This document shows, piece by piece, positions 10,013-18,553 of a DNA stretch of 64,000 nucleotides. Position 1 is the stretch's first letter. Every line of letters starts with the position of its first letter. This DNA comes from Paraburkholderia sp. PREW-6R (lineage in GTDB: Bacteria > Pseudomonadota > Gammaproteobacteria > Burkholderiales > Burkholderiaceae). The translations under genes and the position numbers were made by a program. Under the pieces are notes generated by a model. It saw only the letters and a list, made by a program, of their open reading frames with translations, had not been told where the DNA came from and made no database searches. Location: contig NZ_CP155073.1 in NCBI RefSeq assembly GCF_039621805.1, forward strand, positions 868,001 to 932,000, written 5' to 3'.

Positions 10013-10607
10013 CTTCTCCTCCATACCCTGTCAAAAAGTGAAACCCAGTACTGCGAATGGTGTTCGGACGCGAGCCGCGCCGAACAGAAAGCGGTACCAG
10101 GGAGATTAGCGGGTGGATTGGGTTTCCTGCCGTGACGTGTAGCCTTCGGGCTCTCTGCTCGTCATGCCGATCCCTCGCCGACCGGTTCTCCTCTGTGCTT
10201 TGAAGTGAAACTACTTTTAATGAACTTTGTTTTGCTACTTTGGTTACTAATTTATCAAAAATACCCTTAGGTGGGAGAAGAAAATAGAACCTGCCTTGAT
10301 TGGTGTCTCCAAATTGCAATAACTGTGTGCGCTGCGACCCATTTCACTTTTTCACGAGAAGCTGGAAACCCTTGCGCGACAAGGGGATCACGGTTCGTCG
10401 CAGGCTTGCTTAAGGATTGCCACTATTGACGCCTGGCAAGCGGCGGAGTAAGGCAAAAACAGCGTGTCTGACGCGTTGAATGCGGAGATCTGGCGCCCGA
10501 AATCACCGGATTACGCAGGTGAGCGAAACAAAAAAGGGCGCTCGTAAGCGCCCTGTAATACTACTTCGACTACAGCCAGTCGAACCCGTAATGGTCACTC
10601 ACCGGGT
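10013..10607. other. Long intergenic region upstream of the porin gene
   Basis: About 600 bases without a credible gene. The part at 10195-10320 is clearly AT-rich compared with the surroundings and probably holds the porin promoter and regulator sites, but I cannot pick a convincing -35/-10 pair. The right end contains the terminator of the leftward ABC operon. Confidence 0.5.
10528..10553 (-). terminator. Intrinsic terminator of the amino-acid ABC operon
   Basis: Read leftward, stem AGGGCGC-type arms (10536-10542 with 10547-10553) close a 4-base loop and are followed by six T residues. It sits 55 bases after the ATPase stop codon. Confidence 0.88.
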
Positions 10608-11387
10608 TTATTTGAGACTGCCCGAGAGGAACTGCTTGAGGCGCTCGCTTTTCGTGTTTCTGAATACCTCGTCGGGATGCCCCTCTTCTTCCACGCGCCC
10701 CTGATGCAGGAACATCACGTGATTGGACACATTGCGCGCGAACGCCATTTCGTGGGTGACGACGATCATCGTGCGGCCTTCCTCGGCGAGCGTCTGCATG
10801 ACCTTGAGCACTTCGCCGACCAGTTCAGGATCGAGCGCGGAGGTCGGCTCGTCGAACAGCATCACGTCGGGGTGCATGGCGAGCGCGCGCGCAATCGCCA
10901 CACGCTGCTGCTGGCCGCCTGACAGATGCGACGGATACTGCTTCTCCAGACGCGGCGCAAGGCCGACCTTTTCCAGATATTCGCGCGCGCGGTCTTCCGC
11001 TTCCTTGCGCTTCAAACCCAGCACATTGACCGGCGCCTCGACGATATTGTCGAGCACGTTCATATGCGACCACAGGTTGAAATGCTGGAAGACCATCGAC
11101 AGTTTGGTGCGCACGCGCTGCAGCTGCTTCGCGTCCGACACGCGTAGCGCGCCATTTTTGGCGATCTGCGTGCGAACCTCTTCACCGTCGACGAAGATGC
11201 GCCCCGAGTTCGGCTGTTCGAGGAAGTTGATGCAGCGGAGCATCGTGCTCTTGCCCGAACCGGACGAGCCGATCACGCTGATCACGTCGCCGGCATTCGC
11301 TTTCAGCGATACGCCCTTCAGAACTTCGTTGTCGCCGTACTGCTTGTGAAGCTCATCGACGAAGAGCTTTTGCTTCCTGGTGTTCAT
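10608..11387 (-). CDS. hisP: Polar amino acid ABC transporter ATPase (HisP type)
   Basis: Cytoplasmic ATPase of 259 residues that powers uptake of histidine, lysine, arginine or ornithine. It has Walker [10 protein letters not shown], the Q-loop in [11 protein letters not shown], signature [15 protein letters not shown], Walker [15 protein letters not shown] and the H-loop VVTHEM. The insert with [17 protein letters not shown] after the first strand is a HisP-subfamily trait. The ATG is preceded by AGGA; a TTG one codon upstream is less likely. It is the last gene of a leftward operon after the two permeases and the binding protein. Confidence 0.93.
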   Translation of the reverse strand: MNTRKQKLFVDELHKQYGDNEVLKGVSLKANAGDVISVIGSSGSGKSTMLRCINFLEQPNSGRIFVDGEEVRTQIAKNGALRVSDAKQLQRVRTKLSMVFQHFNLWSHMNVLDNIVEAPVNVLGLKRKEAEDRAREYLEKVGLAPRLEKQYPSHLSGGQQQRVAIARALAMHPDVMLFDEPTSALDPELVGEVLKVMQTLAEEGRTMIVVTHEMAFARNVSNHVMFLHQGRVEEEGHPDEVFRNTKSERLKQFLSGSLK

Positions 11388-11435
11388 CAATCGGATTCCT
11401 TGACTGGCTCGCGAGCCGGGGCGTCGTGGCCTGGA

Positions 11436-12149
11436 TTACTTGCCTTGCGGTCGCAGGTAAGCGAGCCAGCGTCGCTCGGCGCGGCGGAACAGCCATACGA
11501 GCGCAAATGAAATGCACAGATAGAGCAGGGCGGCGATGCCGAACGCGTTGAACGACTGGTACGTCGCCGAGTTCACGTCGCGCGCGATCTTGAGGATGTC
11601 AGGCACGGTCGCGGTGAACGCAACGGTGGTGGCATGCAGCATCAGGATCACTTCGTTGCTGTAGTACGGCAGCGCGCGGCGCAGCGCCGACGGCAGAATC
11701 ACGCGCCGATACAGCGTGAACGGCGACATGCCGTACGCGCGCGCCGCTTCGATCTCGCCATAAGGCGTGGCCTTGATCGCGCCGGCGAAAATTTCCGTGG
11801 TGTACGCACAGGTGTTCAGCGTGAACGCGAGCAGCGTGCAATGCATGCCGTCGCGGAAGAAGGCGTTGGTGAGCGCGTGATTGCGAACGATCTCCAGGCT
11901 ATAGAGACCCGTGTAGCAAAGCAGCAGCTGCACGTAAAGCGGTGTGCCGCGAAACACATAGGTGTAGAGCCACACGAGCCCGGCAAGCCATTTCTTCTTC
12001 GACACCCGCGCCACCGCGAGCGGGATAGACAGGCAGAAGCCGAGTCCGATCGACACCACCAGCAGCCACAGCGTAATCACGACGCCGGTGAAGCGGTAGC
12101 CGTCGCTATACAGATAGTTGCGCCAGTATTCCTGAATGATCTCGATCAT
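11436..12149 (-). CDS. hisM: Polar amino acid ABC transporter permease (HisM type)
   Basis: Inner-membrane permease of 237 residues with about five membrane helices. It carries the EAA-type coupling loop (EIEAARAYGMSPFTLYRRVILP), where the ATPase docks, and ends in RRWLAYLRPQGK. It starts with a 4-base overlap with the upstream HisQ gene (ATGA), so the two permeases are translationally coupled and probably form the heterodimeric channel. Confidence 0.92.
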   Translation of the reverse strand: MIEIIQEYWRNYLYSDGYRFTGVVITLWLLVVSIGLGFCLSIPLAVARVSKKKWLAGLVWLYTYVFRGTPLYVQLLLCYTGLYSLEIVRNHALTNAFFRDGMHCTLLAFTLNTCAYTTEIFAGAIKATPYGEIEAARAYGMSPFTLYRRVILPSALRRALPYYSNEVILMLHATTVAFTATVPDILKIARDVNSATYQSFNAFGIAALLYLCISFALVWLFRRAERRWLAYLRPQGK

Positions 12150-12835
12150 AGATCCGCCTTTCGCACGCCGGTCGAGTAACGTCTTTCGAGGTACATCAGC
12201 ACGAAGTTCGACACTGTGGTGATGACGAGATAGATGGCCCCCGCGAGCAGGGTGAAGAAGAAGAAACGCAGCGTGCCCTTGCCCGCGTCCTGCGAAGCCT
12301 TGACCACGTCCGCGAGACCGATGATCGACACCAGCGCGGTGGCTTTCACCATGACCTGCCAGTTATTGCCGATGCCGGGCAGCGCAAAGCGCATCATCTG
12401 CGGGAACATGATGCGCGAGAACACCTGCCAGCCGGTCATGCCGTAGGCCGCGCCCGCTTCGAGCTGACCGCGCGGCACGGCGAGGAACGCGCCGCGGAAG
12501 GTTTCCGTGAAGTACGCGCCGTAGATGAAGCCGAGCACCGCGACGCCGGCCACGAACGGGTCGATGTCGATCTGGTCCCAGCCGAGCAGGTCGGTCAGGT
12601 TGTTCAGCCAGATCTGGATGCTGTAGAAGAGCAGCAGCATCAGCACGAGATCGGGCACCCCGCGCACGAGCGTCGTATAGATCGTGCCGACGCCGTTCGA
12701 GAGGCGGTTTTTCGACAGTTTCGCCGCCGCGCCGAGCAGGCCCAGCACGAAAGCGAACACCAGCGACAACACCGCCAGTTTGACGGTTTGCCAGGTGCCG
12801 TTGAGAAGCAGCGGGCCGTAGCCTTGAAGATCCAT
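12146..12835 (-). CDS. hisQ: Polar amino acid ABC transporter permease (HisQ type)
   Basis: Inner-membrane permease of 229 residues. The segment YTTLVRGVPDLVLMLLLFY and the coupling loop QLEAGAAYGMTGWQVFSRIMFPQ define the HisQ side of the heterodimer. The start MDLQGYGPLLLNG is chosen because the 32 codons upstream in the open frame encode no membrane or family sequence. The stop overlaps the HisM start. Confidence 0.92.
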   Translation of the reverse strand: MDLQGYGPLLLNGTWQTVKLAVLSLVFAFVLGLLGAAAKLSKNRLSNGVGTIYTTLVRGVPDLVLMLLLFYSIQIWLNNLTDLLGWDQIDIDPFVAGVAVLGFIYGAYFTETFRGAFLAVPRGQLEAGAAYGMTGWQVFSRIMFPQMMRFALPGIGNNWQVMVKATALVSIIGLADVVKASQDAGKGTLRFFFFTLLAGAIYLVITTVSNFVLMYLERRYSTGVRKADL

Positions 12836-13021
12836 TTGGGGTCCTTGACGATGCGTTGCGACGCACCGCGAAAGACGCGGCCCGCTGTGCGCCCATTGGC
12901 CGCGAGCCGGGGCTCGCGGTAGTCGGCGCACAGCGCACCGCTGTGCAAATCATGACTGCATGACCGTTGCCGGACTTGCAGCGCGCTTTTCGACTCGTGT
13001 TTTGAAGCTGTACGACTCTAT

Positions 13022-13060
13022 TACGAAGCCCGGAGAAAGCCCATGCGGGCGAGCCCCGGG
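13022..13060 (-). promoter_or_regulatory. Possible mRNA hairpin between binding-protein and permease genes
   Basis: In the 278-base gap of the operon, the leftward strand can fold GCCC-GCAT-GGGC with flanking CCCGG/CCGGG pairing. Such hairpins between the binding-protein gene and the membrane genes often protect the upstream message or attenuate read-through, giving excess binding protein. No T run follows. Seen structure, inferred role. Confidence 0.35.
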
Positions 13061-13113
13061 TGTCGCGGATACTGCCAGTTGCTGGAATTCGGTGTTGTGA
13101 CCGGCTACCTAGT

Positions 13114-13890
13114 TCAATGACTGGAATAGATGTCCAAATCGAAGTACTGCTTTTCGAGCCTGTTGAACGTGCCGTCCTGGTGAATCTGCGCCAGTGCCTG
13201 ATTGAGCATCGTCCTGAGATCGGAGTCGTCCTTGCGCACGCCGATGGCGGTGCCGTCGCCGAGCGTTTTCGGGTCCTTCACTTCCGGCCCGGCCCATGCG
13301 AAGCCTTTGCCACGGGGCGTTTTCAGAAAGCCTGCGTTGGCCTGCACTTCGTCCTGCAGCGCGGCGTCGAGCCGGCCCGACGTGAGGTCGGCATACACCT
13401 GATCCTGATTCTGGTAGGTGACCACGTTCACGCCGTTGGGCTGCCAGTAAGCCTTTGCATAGGTTTCCTGCGTCGACCCCTGCTCGACGCCGATGGTCTT
13501 GCCCTTGAGCGATCCGGCCGTCGGCAGCAGCGGCGAACCCGCTTTCGCAATCATGCGGGTCGGGGCGTCGAACAGCTTGTCGGAGAAGTCGATCTGCGCG
13601 CGGCGCTGGTCCGTCACGGTCAGCGACGAGACGATCATGTCGAACTTCCTGCCCTTCAACGCGGGAATCATGCCGTCGAAATCCTGTTCGACCCACACGC
13701 ATCTGACGTTCATCTTCGCGCACAGCGCGCGGGTCAGGTCGACGTCGAAGCCCACCATCTGGCCGCTCGCCGCCTTCGATTCGAACGGCGGATAACTGGC
13801 GTCCACCCCAATGCGCACGGTCTTCCATTCTTTTGCCACGGCGCCTGTGGCCATGACAGCAAGCGCCACGCACAGTGCGAGCTTCTTCAT
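13114..13890 (-). CDS. Periplasmic polar amino acid binding protein (LAO/HisJ type)
   Basis: Solute-binding protein of 258 residues: signal peptide 1-19 (MKKLALCVALAVMATGAVA), then IGVDASYPPFESK, the ligand-lobe start, GFDVDLTRALCAKMN, and the central DGMIPALKGRKFDMIVSSLTVTDQR. ALC in GFDVDLTRALCAKMNVRC matches the disulfide pair found in HisJ/LAO proteins. It likely binds lysine, arginine, ornithine or histidine. It is the promoter-proximal gene of the operon with the HisQ, HisM and HisP-like genes downstream. Confidence 0.92.
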   Translation of the reverse strand: MKKLALCVALAVMATGAVAKEWKTVRIGVDASYPPFESKAASGQMVGFDVDLTRALCAKMNVRCVWVEQDFDGMIPALKGRKFDMIVSSLTVTDQRRAQIDFSDKLFDAPTRMIAKAGSPLLPTAGSLKGKTIGVEQGSTQETYAKAYWQPNGVNVVTYQNQDQVYADLTSGRLDAALQDEVQANAGFLKTPRGKGFAWAGPEVKDPKTLGDGTAIGVRKDDSDLRTMLNQALAQIHQDGTFNRLEKQYFDLDIYSSH

Positions 13891-14356
13891 GATTCTCCTG
13901 GATCAGACTGATCGTCCTGGTGTGCCGATCTCGACGACCGCCGGCTCATGGCCGGCCGTCGCTATTCTAGGCGGTCAAAATTGTCGCGCCGCGTGGCGAT
14001 CGCGCCCGGATGAGCCGGCGTCTTCCCGGCGGACGAAGCCTCTGTCATGACGGCAGCAGCGGCGCCGTCAGGTGCGGCGGGCGCCCACGCGTCTTGAAAA
14101 GGGCGGTATTTTACCCGAACAGGGCCGCGGCGCCAGCGCGGCGCGTGGATGCCGGCAAACTGCGTCGGTCAGGCGTTGTACGTGCGCGACGCCGGCGTTC
14201 AGGCTCCCGCACGAGACCCGAAAGAGCGCGTTGTGTGCCGTGAGCCGATCCGATTGCGTGGATTTCTGAAACGATCCGGTGCGGCGGCACATGGTTGTGC
14301 CGGCCGGCGTGCGCCCCTACATTCTCTCCATTGCAACGACTCCCGAGGAGTGCTCC
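13891..14356. other. Divergent intergenic region between ABC operon and pirin gene
   Basis: No gene is supported here. Both outward promoters must lie in it, but no clear -35/-10 pairs are visible. The only distinct element is the inverted repeat listed at 14285-14302. Confidence 0.4.
14285..14302. promoter_or_regulatory. Inverted repeat upstream of the pirin gene
   Basis: CGGCACA and TGTGCCG form perfect 7-bp arms around a 4-base spacer, 54 bases before the pirin start. The symmetry and position fit an operator for a dimeric regulator. No regulator gene adjoins. Confidence 0.35.
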
Positions 14357-15067
14357 ATGATCGAGATTCGCCGCTCCAATGAACGGGGCCACGCCAACCA
14401 CGGCTGGCTCGATTCGTATCACAGCTTTTCTTTCGCCGACTATCGCGACCCGCAACACGTGCACTTCGGGCCGCTGCGTGTCATCAACGAAGACCGCATT
14501 GCGGGCGGCCAGGGCTTCGGCACGCACGGCCATCGCGACATGGAGATCGTCACCTACGTGCTCGAAGGCGCGCTCGCGCACCGCGACAGCATGGGCAATG
14601 GCTCGACGATCCGTCCCGGCGACGTGCAGCGCATGAGCGCCGGCACGGGCGTCATGCACAGCGAGTTCAACGCGTCGCAGGATGAAGAGGCGCACTTGCT
14701 GCAGATCTGGATCATTCCGCAGCGCGCGGGCGACCAGCCCGGCTACGAGGAAAAGCGCTTCGACGCTGCCGACAAGCGGGGCCGCCTGCGCGTCGTGGCA
14801 TCGCCCGATGGCCGCGAGGGTTCCGTCACGATTCACGCGGACGCATCGATCTACGCGGCGCTGCTCGACGGCGAAGAAACGGCCACGTTCGCGCTGCCGG
14901 CGGGCCGGCTCGCCTATGTGCACGTGGCGCGCGGCGCGGTGACCGTCAACGGCGAAGCGCTGCATGCGGGCGACGCTGCCAAGTTAAGCGCTACCGATAC
15001 GGTCACGCTGACCAACGGCGAGCGCGCGGAAGTGCTGCTCTTCGATCTCGGTCAGCTTAACGGGTAG
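14357..15067 (+). CDS. Pirin family bicupin protein
   Basis: Cytoplasmic cupin protein of 236 residues. The N-terminal cupin has the metal ligands in [27 protein letters not shown] (His pair and Glu) and the later H in VMHSEFNAS; the C-terminal cupin is degenerate. Bacterial pirins bind iron and some have quercetinase or redox-sensing activity; which applies here is unknown. The ATG is preceded by GAGGAG, and the 26 codons upstream in frame are discarded. A hairpin AAGGCACGG/CCGTGCCTT lies right after the stop at 15073-15099. Confidence 0.92.
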   Translation: MIEIRRSNERGHANHGWLDSYHSFSFADYRDPQHVHFGPLRVINEDRIAGGQGFGTHGHRDMEIVTYVLEGALAHRDSMGNGSTIRPGDVQRMSAGTGVMHSEFNASQDEEAHLLQIWIIPQRAGDQPGYEEKRFDAADKRGRLRVVASPDGREGSVTIHADASIYAALLDGEETATFALPAGRLAYVHVARGAVTVNGEALHAGDAAKLSATDTVTLTNGERAEVLLFDLGQLNG

Positions 15068-15149
15068 AACGGAAGGCACGGGCGCGCGGGCCGTGCCTTG
15101 CTTGTAAAGCGCTTTTAACGAGCTTGTGACGAGTCGTTCAGCCAGACAG

Positions 15150-15190
15150 CAAAAACGCCACGAACCTTGGGGGTTCGTGGCGTTTCTGTT
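15150..15190. terminator. Bidirectional terminator between pirin and Spy-like genes
   Basis: A perfect 14-bp stem (15153-15166 with 15172-15185, arm AAACGCCACGAACC) with a 5-base loop has a run of five A on the left and a T-rich right side. It can end both the rightward pirin and leftward Spy-like transcripts. Confidence 0.9.
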
Positions 15191-15259
15191 TATGCGAGCT
15201 TTATATGAGCGCGCAAGGCGCGACGCGATGCGACCCGCCGGGCGCCCACGGCGGCACGC

Positions 15260-15793
15260 TTACTGGTTGGCGGACGGCGCCGAAGCCGCGCCCCGATGCT
15301 GCTGCCAACGCTCGCGCATCTTTTCGTGACGTTGCTCCATCTTCGCAAAGCGCTGTTTGAGCGCCGTGCTGACGGTCGTCTTCTGCTGATCGTTCAGGCC
15401 GTTGTAGAACTTGAGCCACGCATCGGTGGTTTGCTGACGCAGTTGCGCGTCTTTCTGTTCGACCTGCTGATGAGCGGAGGCCATCGCGTTCAGATCCAGA
15501 ATCGGCTGTTGCTGGGCCGACTTGAACTGGTTCTCGATCTGCTCATGATTGGCACGCATGGCTTCGTGGTTCTGCTTCATCGTGTCGAGCGCGGCTTGCC
15601 ATTGCTTTTCCTGATCCGCATTGAGCTTCAACTGGTCGTGCAACTGAGTCATTTCCTTCATGAAGTGACCATGCCAGCCGCCGGGGCCGCTATGCGCGTC
15701 TTGGGCAGGTTGTGCGGCGTAGGCGGCGCCCGCGCCGATCGCGAGGGCAGAGGCTGCAACGGCGAGAACGCGCGACATCTTTCTGGTGGACAT
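15260..15793 (-). CDS. Spy/CpxP family periplasmic protein
   Basis: Helical periplasmic protein of 177 residues. Signal peptide 1-27 ends AAYA before AQPAQDAHSG. The rest is Gln-, Lys- and Glu-rich amphipathic helix: LKLNADQEKQWQAALDTMKQN resembles the LTxQQ-type repeat of the LTXXQ/Spy/CpxP family, and a second copy occurs at YNGLNDQQKTTVSTALKQRF. Such proteins act as ATP-independent chaperones or as sensors in envelope stress. The ATG has an AGGAG site. The divergent neighbour is an OmpR/EnvZ-type pair, as cpxP is divergent from cpxRA in enterobacteria. Confidence 0.85.
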   Translation of the reverse strand: MSTRKMSRVLAVAASALAIGAGAAYAAQPAQDAHSGPGGWHGHFMKEMTQLHDQLKLNADQEKQWQAALDTMKQNHEAMRANHEQIENQFKSAQQQPILDLNAMASAHQQVEQKDAQLRQQTTDAWLKFYNGLNDQQKTTVSTALKQRFAKMEQRHEKMRERWQQHRGAASAPSANQ

Positions 15794-15914
15794 ATAAGGC
15801 TCCTTGTAATGGAATAGCCGACGATGCAACCGGTGTTTTGAGGACGGCCTGCACTCGGTAAGGCACAGCGTAGAGAACTGGACAAAACGCTGTGTTACGC
15901 GGCCGCACGTGGCT

Positions 15915-15929
15915 ATTACCGGACATTAC
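15915..15929 (-). promoter_or_regulatory. CpxR/OmpR-like tandem box facing the Spy-like gene
   Basis: On the minus strand GTAAT-N5-GTAAT, an exact 10-bp-period direct repeat close to the enterobacterial CpxR box GTAAA-N5-GTAAA. It lies about 120 bases upstream of the Spy-like start. Winged-helix regulators of the OmpR/PhoB class bind such head-to-tail repeats. Confidence 0.5.
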
Positions 15930-15943
15930 GCGTGGCTTTCACC

Positions 15944-15958
15944 GTAACACCCGGTAAC
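15944..15958 (+). promoter_or_regulatory. CpxR/OmpR-like tandem box facing the two-component genes
   Basis: GTAAC-ACCCG-GTAAC, again a 10-bp-period direct repeat, in the opposite orientation to the box at 15915 and about 55 bases before the response-regulator start. It suggests autoregulation by the adjacent response regulator. Confidence 0.5.
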
Positions 15959-16013
15959 CCTTGAGCCCGGTTTGAAATCGAAAACCGTCCTGCTGAGCGT
16001 TAAACTTCATTCC

Positions 16014-16739
16014 ATGGCTACTCAAATACTTGTTGTCGACGACGACGTCGAACTGCGTGATCTGCTGCGCGACTATCTGGCCCGGCAGGGCATCGAGGTT
16101 TCGGTGCTGCACGACGCGGGCTCGCTCGAGCGCAGGCTCGAACGCGAACGTCCGGACCTGATCGTGCTCGATCTGATGATGCCGGGCGTGGACGGTCTCA
16201 CCGCGCTGCGCAAGCTGCGCGCGTCGGGCGACGACATCCCGGTCATCATGCTCACGGCACGCGCGGACGACGTCGACCGGATCGTCGGCCTCGAACTCGG
16301 CGCGGACGATTACCTCGGCAAGCCATTCAATCCGCGTGAGCTGCTCGCGCGCGTGCAGGCCGTGCTGCGGCGTCGCCGAACGCTGCCGTCCGCGGCGGCC
16401 CCGGAACAGCGCGAGCCGTTCAACTTCGGCCGCTTCACGCTGGATTTCCAGTCCCGCACGCTGCATCAGGAAGACAAGCCGCTGACGCTGTCCGGCAGTG
16501 AGTTCGCGCTGCTGAAGATTTTCGTCAATCACCCGATGCGTACGCTGACGCGCGAGCGCCTGCTCGAACTGCTGCACGGTCCCGAATACGACGGCACCGA
16601 CCGCGGCATCGACGTGCAGGTTTGGCGTCTGCGCCGTATTCTCGAAACCGATCCGTCCACTCCGCGCTTCATTCAAACGGTGCGCGGGCGCGGTTACGTG
16701 TTCGTGCCCGACGGCGAACAGCATGCGCCGGCCCATTGA
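16014..16739 (+). CDS. OmpR-family response regulator
   Basis: Cytoplasmic two-component regulator of 241 residues. The receiver has acidic residues D10/D11, phosphoacceptor D53 (VLDLMMPG) and K103 (LGKPFNPRELLARVQAVLRR). The C-terminal winged helix (FNFGRFTLDFQSRTL to QTVRGRGYVFVPDGE) is close to E. coli OmpR, including the last GYVFVPDG. The ATG giving MATQILVVDDD is chosen; its ribosome binding site is poor, so a TTG start 14 codons upstream or leaderless translation is possible. It overlaps the kinase gene by 17 bases. Confidence 0.93.
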   Translation: MATQILVVDDDVELRDLLRDYLARQGIEVSVLHDAGSLERRLERERPDLIVLDLMMPGVDGLTALRKLRASGDDIPVIMLTARADDVDRIVGLELGADDYLGKPFNPRELLARVQAVLRRRRTLPSAAAPEQREPFNFGRFTLDFQSRTLHQEDKPLTLSGSEFALLKIFVNHPMRTLTRERLLELLHGPEYDGTDRGIDVQVWRLRRILETDPSTPRFIQTVRGRGYVFVPDGEQHAPAH

Positions 16740-18039
16740 TTCGCTTTTCGGGCGGCTCGCGCTGCTCGTCGTCGCGGTACTGCTGCTCTCGCATTTCGCG
16801 TGGTATGCGCTGATGCGCCTAGAGCGCAGCCAGTTGCAAACGCGCTACGCCGTCGAAGAAGCCACGTTCCTCGTCGAGGCCGTGCGCCAGCACGTTGCAC
16901 GCACGCCGGATCAGCCGTTGCCCTCGCGCGTCAAGCTGGTGGATCCGGCAAGTCCCGAGGTCCCGCCCGAGCAGGCGAATATGCCGGCCCCACTGGAGCG
17001 CTTCGTCGAAGACGTGCGCGACCGCATGCCGTCCGGCACGCAGGTGCGCGTCGGCTTGCCGGGCGCTCCGCCCACACTGTGGGTACGTGGAACCGCCGAC
17101 CGGAGCTGGATCGTCGTGCCGGTGCAGCCGTTGCGCACGCCGCGCTCGCTCGACCGCACGGTGCTGTGGCTCGCGATCATTTTTTCCTTTGCGGTCATGG
17201 CGGCGCTGTTCGCAGCATGGGCGCTCCAACAGCCGTTGCGTTCGCTCGCGCAGGCGGTCGCGCGTTTCGGACGCGGCCTGCCCGTGCCGCCCGTTCCCGA
17301 GCGAGGTCCGCGCGAGTTGCGGCAGCTGACGCACGGGTTCAACCAGATGGTCCAGGAAGTGGCGCGCACGGAAAACGATCGCGCGGTGATGCTGGCCGGT
17401 GTCGCGCATGATCTGAAAACGCCGCTTGCGCGTTTGCGTCTGCGCGCCGAAATGATGGATGAAGCGAAGGTGCGCGACGGCGTGGTGCGCGACGTCGATT
17501 CGATGACACATATCGTCGAACAGTTTCTGGTGTTCGCGCACGACGGCGCCGACCGCAGCGAGGCCGTCGAGGTGGATGTGCAATGCGAGCGTGTGGTGCG
17601 CAGCTACCGCGCGGTGGCGGGCGGCATGCCGGCAGTACAAACCGAGCTGCATGCGGGGCCGGGATTTCTGCTGCCCGCGGCCACGCTCGACCGGATTCTG
17701 TCGAATCTGCTGGATAACGCACACGCTTATGGCGCGCCGCCCGTTGTCGTGGCCACGGCGCGCACGTCGCAGGGCTTTACGCTATCGGTCAGCGACAACG
17801 GCAGCGGCATCGCCGCGCAGGACCTGATCAACGCAAGCCGGCCGTTCGTGCGGCTCGATCCGGCGCGAGGCGGCAACGGCCATAGCGGGCTAGGCCTCGC
17901 GATCGTCGAACGGCTGGTGCGCCGCGCGGGAGGCGAGTGGGTTATCGGCAACCACGAAGGCCGTGGCTTACGTGTTCTGATGACCTTTCCGTTCGAAGTC
18001 GTGCCGCGTGTGACGGCAGCGTCGGAAAGCGTCTGGTGA
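16723..18039 (+). CDS. EnvZ-type sensor histidine kinase
   Basis: Inner-membrane kinase of 438 residues: TM1 about 11-30, a periplasmic domain about 31-145, TM2 about 146-168, HAMP to about 220, then the H-box MLAGVAHDLKTPLARLRLR with His229, very like EnvZ. The ATPase part has the N-box LSNLLDNAHAYG, the G1 box VSDNGSGIA and the G2 box GHSGLGLAIVERL. It is translated from within the end of the regulator gene, so the two are coupled. Together with the divergent Spy-like gene this looks like an envelope-stress module. Confidence 0.93.
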   Translation: MRRPIDSLFGRLALLVVAVLLLSHFAWYALMRLERSQLQTRYAVEEATFLVEAVRQHVARTPDQPLPSRVKLVDPASPEVPPEQANMPAPLERFVEDVRDRMPSGTQVRVGLPGAPPTLWVRGTADRSWIVVPVQPLRTPRSLDRTVLWLAIIFSFAVMAALFAAWALQQPLRSLAQAVARFGRGLPVPPVPERGPRELRQLTHGFNQMVQEVARTENDRAVMLAGVAHDLKTPLARLRLRAEMMDEAKVRDGVVRDVDSMTHIVEQFLVFAHDGADRSEAVEVDVQCERVVRSYRAVAGGMPAVQTELHAGPGFLLPAATLDRILSNLLDNAHAYGAPPVVVATARTSQGFTLSVSDNGSGIAAQDLINASRPFVRLDPARGGNGHSGLGLAIVERLVRRAGGEWVIGNHEGRGLRVLMTFPFEVVPRVTAASESVW

Positions 18040-18156
18040 AGTGGACGGAAACGAGCGGAGCGGCTGCAGGTGTGTGCGTCAGCCCCGCTTTCGTTGAGGC
18101 ATTGCCTTCGTTGAATCGTCTTTACTGACCCGTTGCGGCGAGTCAGCCATGCGGGT

Positions 18157-18423
18157 TCAATCCGAAAACAGCGTGTTCAGTGCATTGGCCGCGTCGCTGT
18201 CCACCGTATTCCACGTCACCGTTTCGGCCTCGAAAATATAGTGTGTCGTGTATTTGCCGAGCCGCGCGAGTATCTCTTCCTGAATCAGCTCCGGCGCAAC
18301 GTCGAGTTTCAGATACCACGCGGTGGACGACAGGCGCGTCTGGAACGCGCCGTATTCCGCCAGCAGATGGTCGAACGCGCCAGCATCCTGATCGCGGCAG
18401 ACAATCACCAGATTTCCCTTCAT
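18157..18423 (-). CDS. Small conserved-looking protein, possible Cas2/SinR-like ferredoxin fold
   Basis: An 88-residue protein starting MKGNLVIVCRDQDAG. No name can be given from sequence alone. Its predicted pattern is strand (NLVIVCR), helix (AGAFDHLLAEYG), strand (AFQTRLSSTAWYLKLD), helix (PELIQEEILARLG), strand (THYIFEAETVTW), resembling the ferredoxin-like fold of the SinR/Cas2-like families, including an aromatic STAWYLK second strand. A Cas2-type active aspartate after strand 1 could be D11. There are no cas genes or repeats nearby, so any CRISPR role is excluded. Fold is inference. Confidence 0.7.
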   Translation of the reverse strand: MKGNLVIVCRDQDAGAFDHLLAEYGAFQTRLSSTAWYLKLDVAPELIQEEILARLGKYTTHYIFEAETVTWNTVDSDAANALNTLFSD

Positions 18424-18553
18424 GCGAATCTCCCGTTAGAGCCTAGCAGTCACCTCGTATCAGGTTCGATGATACCTGCTTCGACTGGGATGCCACGAGC
18501 GCGGCACCGGCGTTATGCGGTGCGTGCGTGGTTCGCGGGTGTTTCGTCCGATA

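Noticed and set aside
18157..18423. CRISPR-associated Cas2
   Set aside because: No repeats, spacers or other cas genes occur in the window; only a fold resemblance is suspected.
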